Source of the DNA: Pseudomonas fluorescens
Lineage (GTDB): Bacteria > Pseudomonadota > Gammaproteobacteria > Pseudomonadales > Pseudomonadaceae
Assembly: GCF_902497895.1 (NCBI RefSeq)
Contig: NZ_CABVHQ010000043.1
Coordinates: 1 to 52,380, forward strand
Direction of reading: 5' to 3'
DNA: 52,380 bases
Position numbers and translations under genes: made by a program. The number at the start of each line of letters is the position of its first letter. Position 1 is the stretch's first letter. Under the pieces are notes generated by a model that saw only the letters and a list, made by a program, of their open reading frames with translations, was not told the origin of the DNA and ran no database searches. Below, piece after piece: positions 51,043-52,380 of the stretch.

Positions 51043-51179
51043 ACGCAGCCGTACAACCTGTGGTGTTCCCTCCCTCCACGCTGGTCGAAGTGAGCGCGCT
51101 GGTGTTTCCCGAACTGCGGGTGGAGATCGAGGCCGGCGCGCGTCTCGACCTCGATTTGCATACTGTCGAAAAGAGGTGA
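51039..51179 (+). pseudogene. RidA-family C-terminal fragment (46 codons)
   Basis: This intact 46-codon frame has an ATG overlapping the oxygenase stop by 4 nt and ends 3 nt before the reductase start. FPPSTLVEVSALVFPELRVE followed by IEA aligns with the last third of RidA/YjgF imine deaminases (FPARSCVEV...VKIEIEA). The RidA active-site Arg (ARS) is Ser here. The N-terminal two thirds are missing, and no such sequence is found upstream in other frames, where the oxygenase lies. Either it is a deletion remnant kept for translational coupling, or a real mini-protein. Confidence 0.6.
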
Positions 51180-51182
51180 CCG

Positions 51183-52142
51183 ATGTCCCATTCCTCCCCC
51201 ATCACCGCGCGTGTGCATACCCTGCGCTACGAAGCCGAAGGCATTATCAGCGTCGAGTTGCGGCCGTTCGGCGACACGGTCTTCGCCCCGTTCGAAGCCG
51301 GCTCGCACATCGACCTGCACTTGCCCAACGGACTGGTGCGCAGTTACTCCTTGCTCAACTCGCCGAGCGATCAAGGCCGTTATGTGATCGGCATCCTGCG
51401 TGATCGCAACAGCCGCGGCGGCTCGGAATATGTGCACGGACAATTGCGGGTCGGCATGCAACTGCTGATTTCGCCGCCGCGCAATAATTTCCAGCTCGAC
51501 CTGAGCGCCAGACATAGCGTGCTGGTGGCCGGTGGTATCGGCATCACGCCGATCTATTGCATGTTCCGCCAATTGCTGGCGCTGGGGAAATCCGCCGAGC
51601 TGATCTACTGCGCCCGTTCGCGGCAGGAAGCCGCGCTGGTGGAAGAACTCAGTGGGCTGAGTGCCAAGGTGCTCTACCACTTCAACGACGAAAAGGGCGT
51701 ACCGCCGAATCTGACGGCCTATCTGGCCGATCAACCGAGCGATACGCACTTCTATTGCTGTGGTCCGACGCCGATGCTCGATGCCTTCGAAAGCACCTGC
51801 GAAAGCCTCGGTTATCCCCATGCGCATATCGAGCGATTCACGGCTGCCGAACTGCCTCCGTCCGCAGACGCCCAGAGCAGTTACAGCGTCGAGTTGAAAA
51901 AGTCCGGCAAGACGCTCTCGATCGAGCCTGGCCTGAGTTTGCTCGACGTATTGCTGGAAGCTGGCTGCGACATCGAATACAGCTGTCGCGAAGGGGTCTG
52001 CGGTTCGTGCGAAACACGCGTTCTGGAGGGTGATATCGACCACCGCGACGGCGTGCTGACCAAAGCCGAACGGGCGGCCAATAAATCCATGATGGTGTGT
52101 GTGTCGGGGTGCAAGAGTCGGCGGCTGGTACTTGATTTGTAA
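51183..52142 (+). CDS. VanB-type oxygenase reductase (FMN, NAD, C-terminal 2Fe-2S)
   Basis: The product has 319 residues. The flavin-binding RSYSLLN is near residue 57, the NAD domain has GGIGITPIYCMF and YCCGPTPMLDAF, and the plant-type ferredoxin ligands CREGVCGSC and the distal Cys in MMVCVSG are at the C-terminus. It passes electrons from NAD(P)H to the Rieske oxygenase encoded just upstream. It is the last gene of the operon; REP hairpins follow 6 nt after the stop. Confidence 0.93.
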   Translation: MSHSSPITARVHTLRYEAEGIISVELRPFGDTVFAPFEAGSHIDLHLPNGLVRSYSLLNSPSDQGRYVIGILRDRNSRGGSEYVHGQLRVGMQLLISPPRNNFQLDLSARHSVLVAGGIGITPIYCMFRQLLALGKSAELIYCARSRQEAALVEELSGLSAKVLYHFNDEKGVPPNLTAYLADQPSDTHFYCCGPTPMLDAFESTCESLGYPHAHIERFTAAELPPSADAQSSYSVELKKSGKTLSIEPGLSLLDVLLEAGCDIEYSCREGVCGSCETRVLEGDIDHRDGVLTKAERAANKSMMVCVSGCKSRRLVLDL

Positions 52143-52147
52143 AACGC

Positions 52148-52361
52148 GTAGGAGCTGCCGCAGGCTGCGATCTTTTGATCTTTGCTATGGCGGTGGCCCC
52201 CCGAAAAGATCGCAGCCTATCGGCAGCTCCTACGCCGACCGGTCCACCTGCAATCTGGTGCGTGCACACAATCCCCCTGTAGGAGCTGCCGCAGGCTGCG
52301 ATCTTTTGATCCTGCATTTGCGGCGCCCCCGAAAAGATCGCAGCCTATCGGCAGCTCCTAC
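52148..52361. repeat. tandem pair of REP hairpins after the operon
   Basis: Two GTAGGAGCTGCCG hairpins (52148-52233 and 52279-52361) lie 131 bp apart. Each has GCTGCGATCTTTTGATC facing AAAAGATCGCAGC and the same GCCGACCGGTCCACCTGCA tail, the second tail running into the window edge. They are the likely 3' boundary of the operon transcript and may continue beyond the window. No classic U-tract terminator is seen. Confidence 0.85.
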
Positions 52362-52380
52362 GCCGACCGGTCCACCTGCA

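Overview
The window looks like chromosomal DNA of a fluorescent-group Pseudomonas. Reasons: high GC with strong third-position GC bias, an achromobactin-type siderophore locus, a TctCBA carboxylate transporter, and many intergenic palindromic (REP/REPIN-like) repeats of the types common in the P. fluorescens complex (GTAGGAGCTGCCG... and GTAGCAGCTG... families). No rRNA, tRNA, CRISPR array or complete transposon was found.

1-3250: accessory, AT-richer, gene-poor. It holds the start of a PAAR-spike gene running off the left edge, two near-identical copies of an 81-codon gene inside a 350-bp direct repeat, a lone HPr-like gene between them, an apparent IS21-type end (three 22-bp iterons), and an 8-copy heptanucleotide tract.

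3300-24300: iron acquisition. A LuxR solo (+) converges on a long minus-strand operon. Reading right to left: ECF sigma (fecI-like), anti-sigma (fecR-like), TonB receptor with STN signalling domain, then after a Fur box acsF, acsD, acsE, MFS exporter, acsC, acsB, acsA, ABC importer cbrABCD, an FhuF-type ferric reductase, and last an RraA-like protein that lacks a catalytic-site Arg. Most genes overlap by 4-11 nt, implying tight translational coupling.

24900-37600: metabolic genes, all minus strand. These are a TorF-type porin, a periplasmic amidohydrolase, a PuuB-like oxidase, a polyamine-type binding protein, a PuuA-like gamma-glutamyl-amine synthetase, an AraC regulator, a 1-Cys peroxiredoxin, TctA/TctB/TctC, and a single-domain molbindin.

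38100-52142 (+): a 15-gene putative catabolic operon. It encodes an NMT1-type ABC importer, SDR, cupin, alpha/beta hydrolase, IclR regulator (inside the operon), an atypical SDR, a ThDP decarboxylase-like enzyme, L-aspartate dehydrogenase, aldehyde dehydrogenase, a two-domain extradiol-type VOC protein, a 75-aa recombinase-HTH-like protein, a Rieske oxygenase, a 46-aa RidA C-terminal fragment, and a VanB-type reductase. The upstream region carries two IclR-type palindromes and a -24/-12 sigma-54-like element. The substrate is unknown. This is the best candidate for an undescribed system: ring hydroxylation and cleavage coupled to imine/amino-nitrogen handling.
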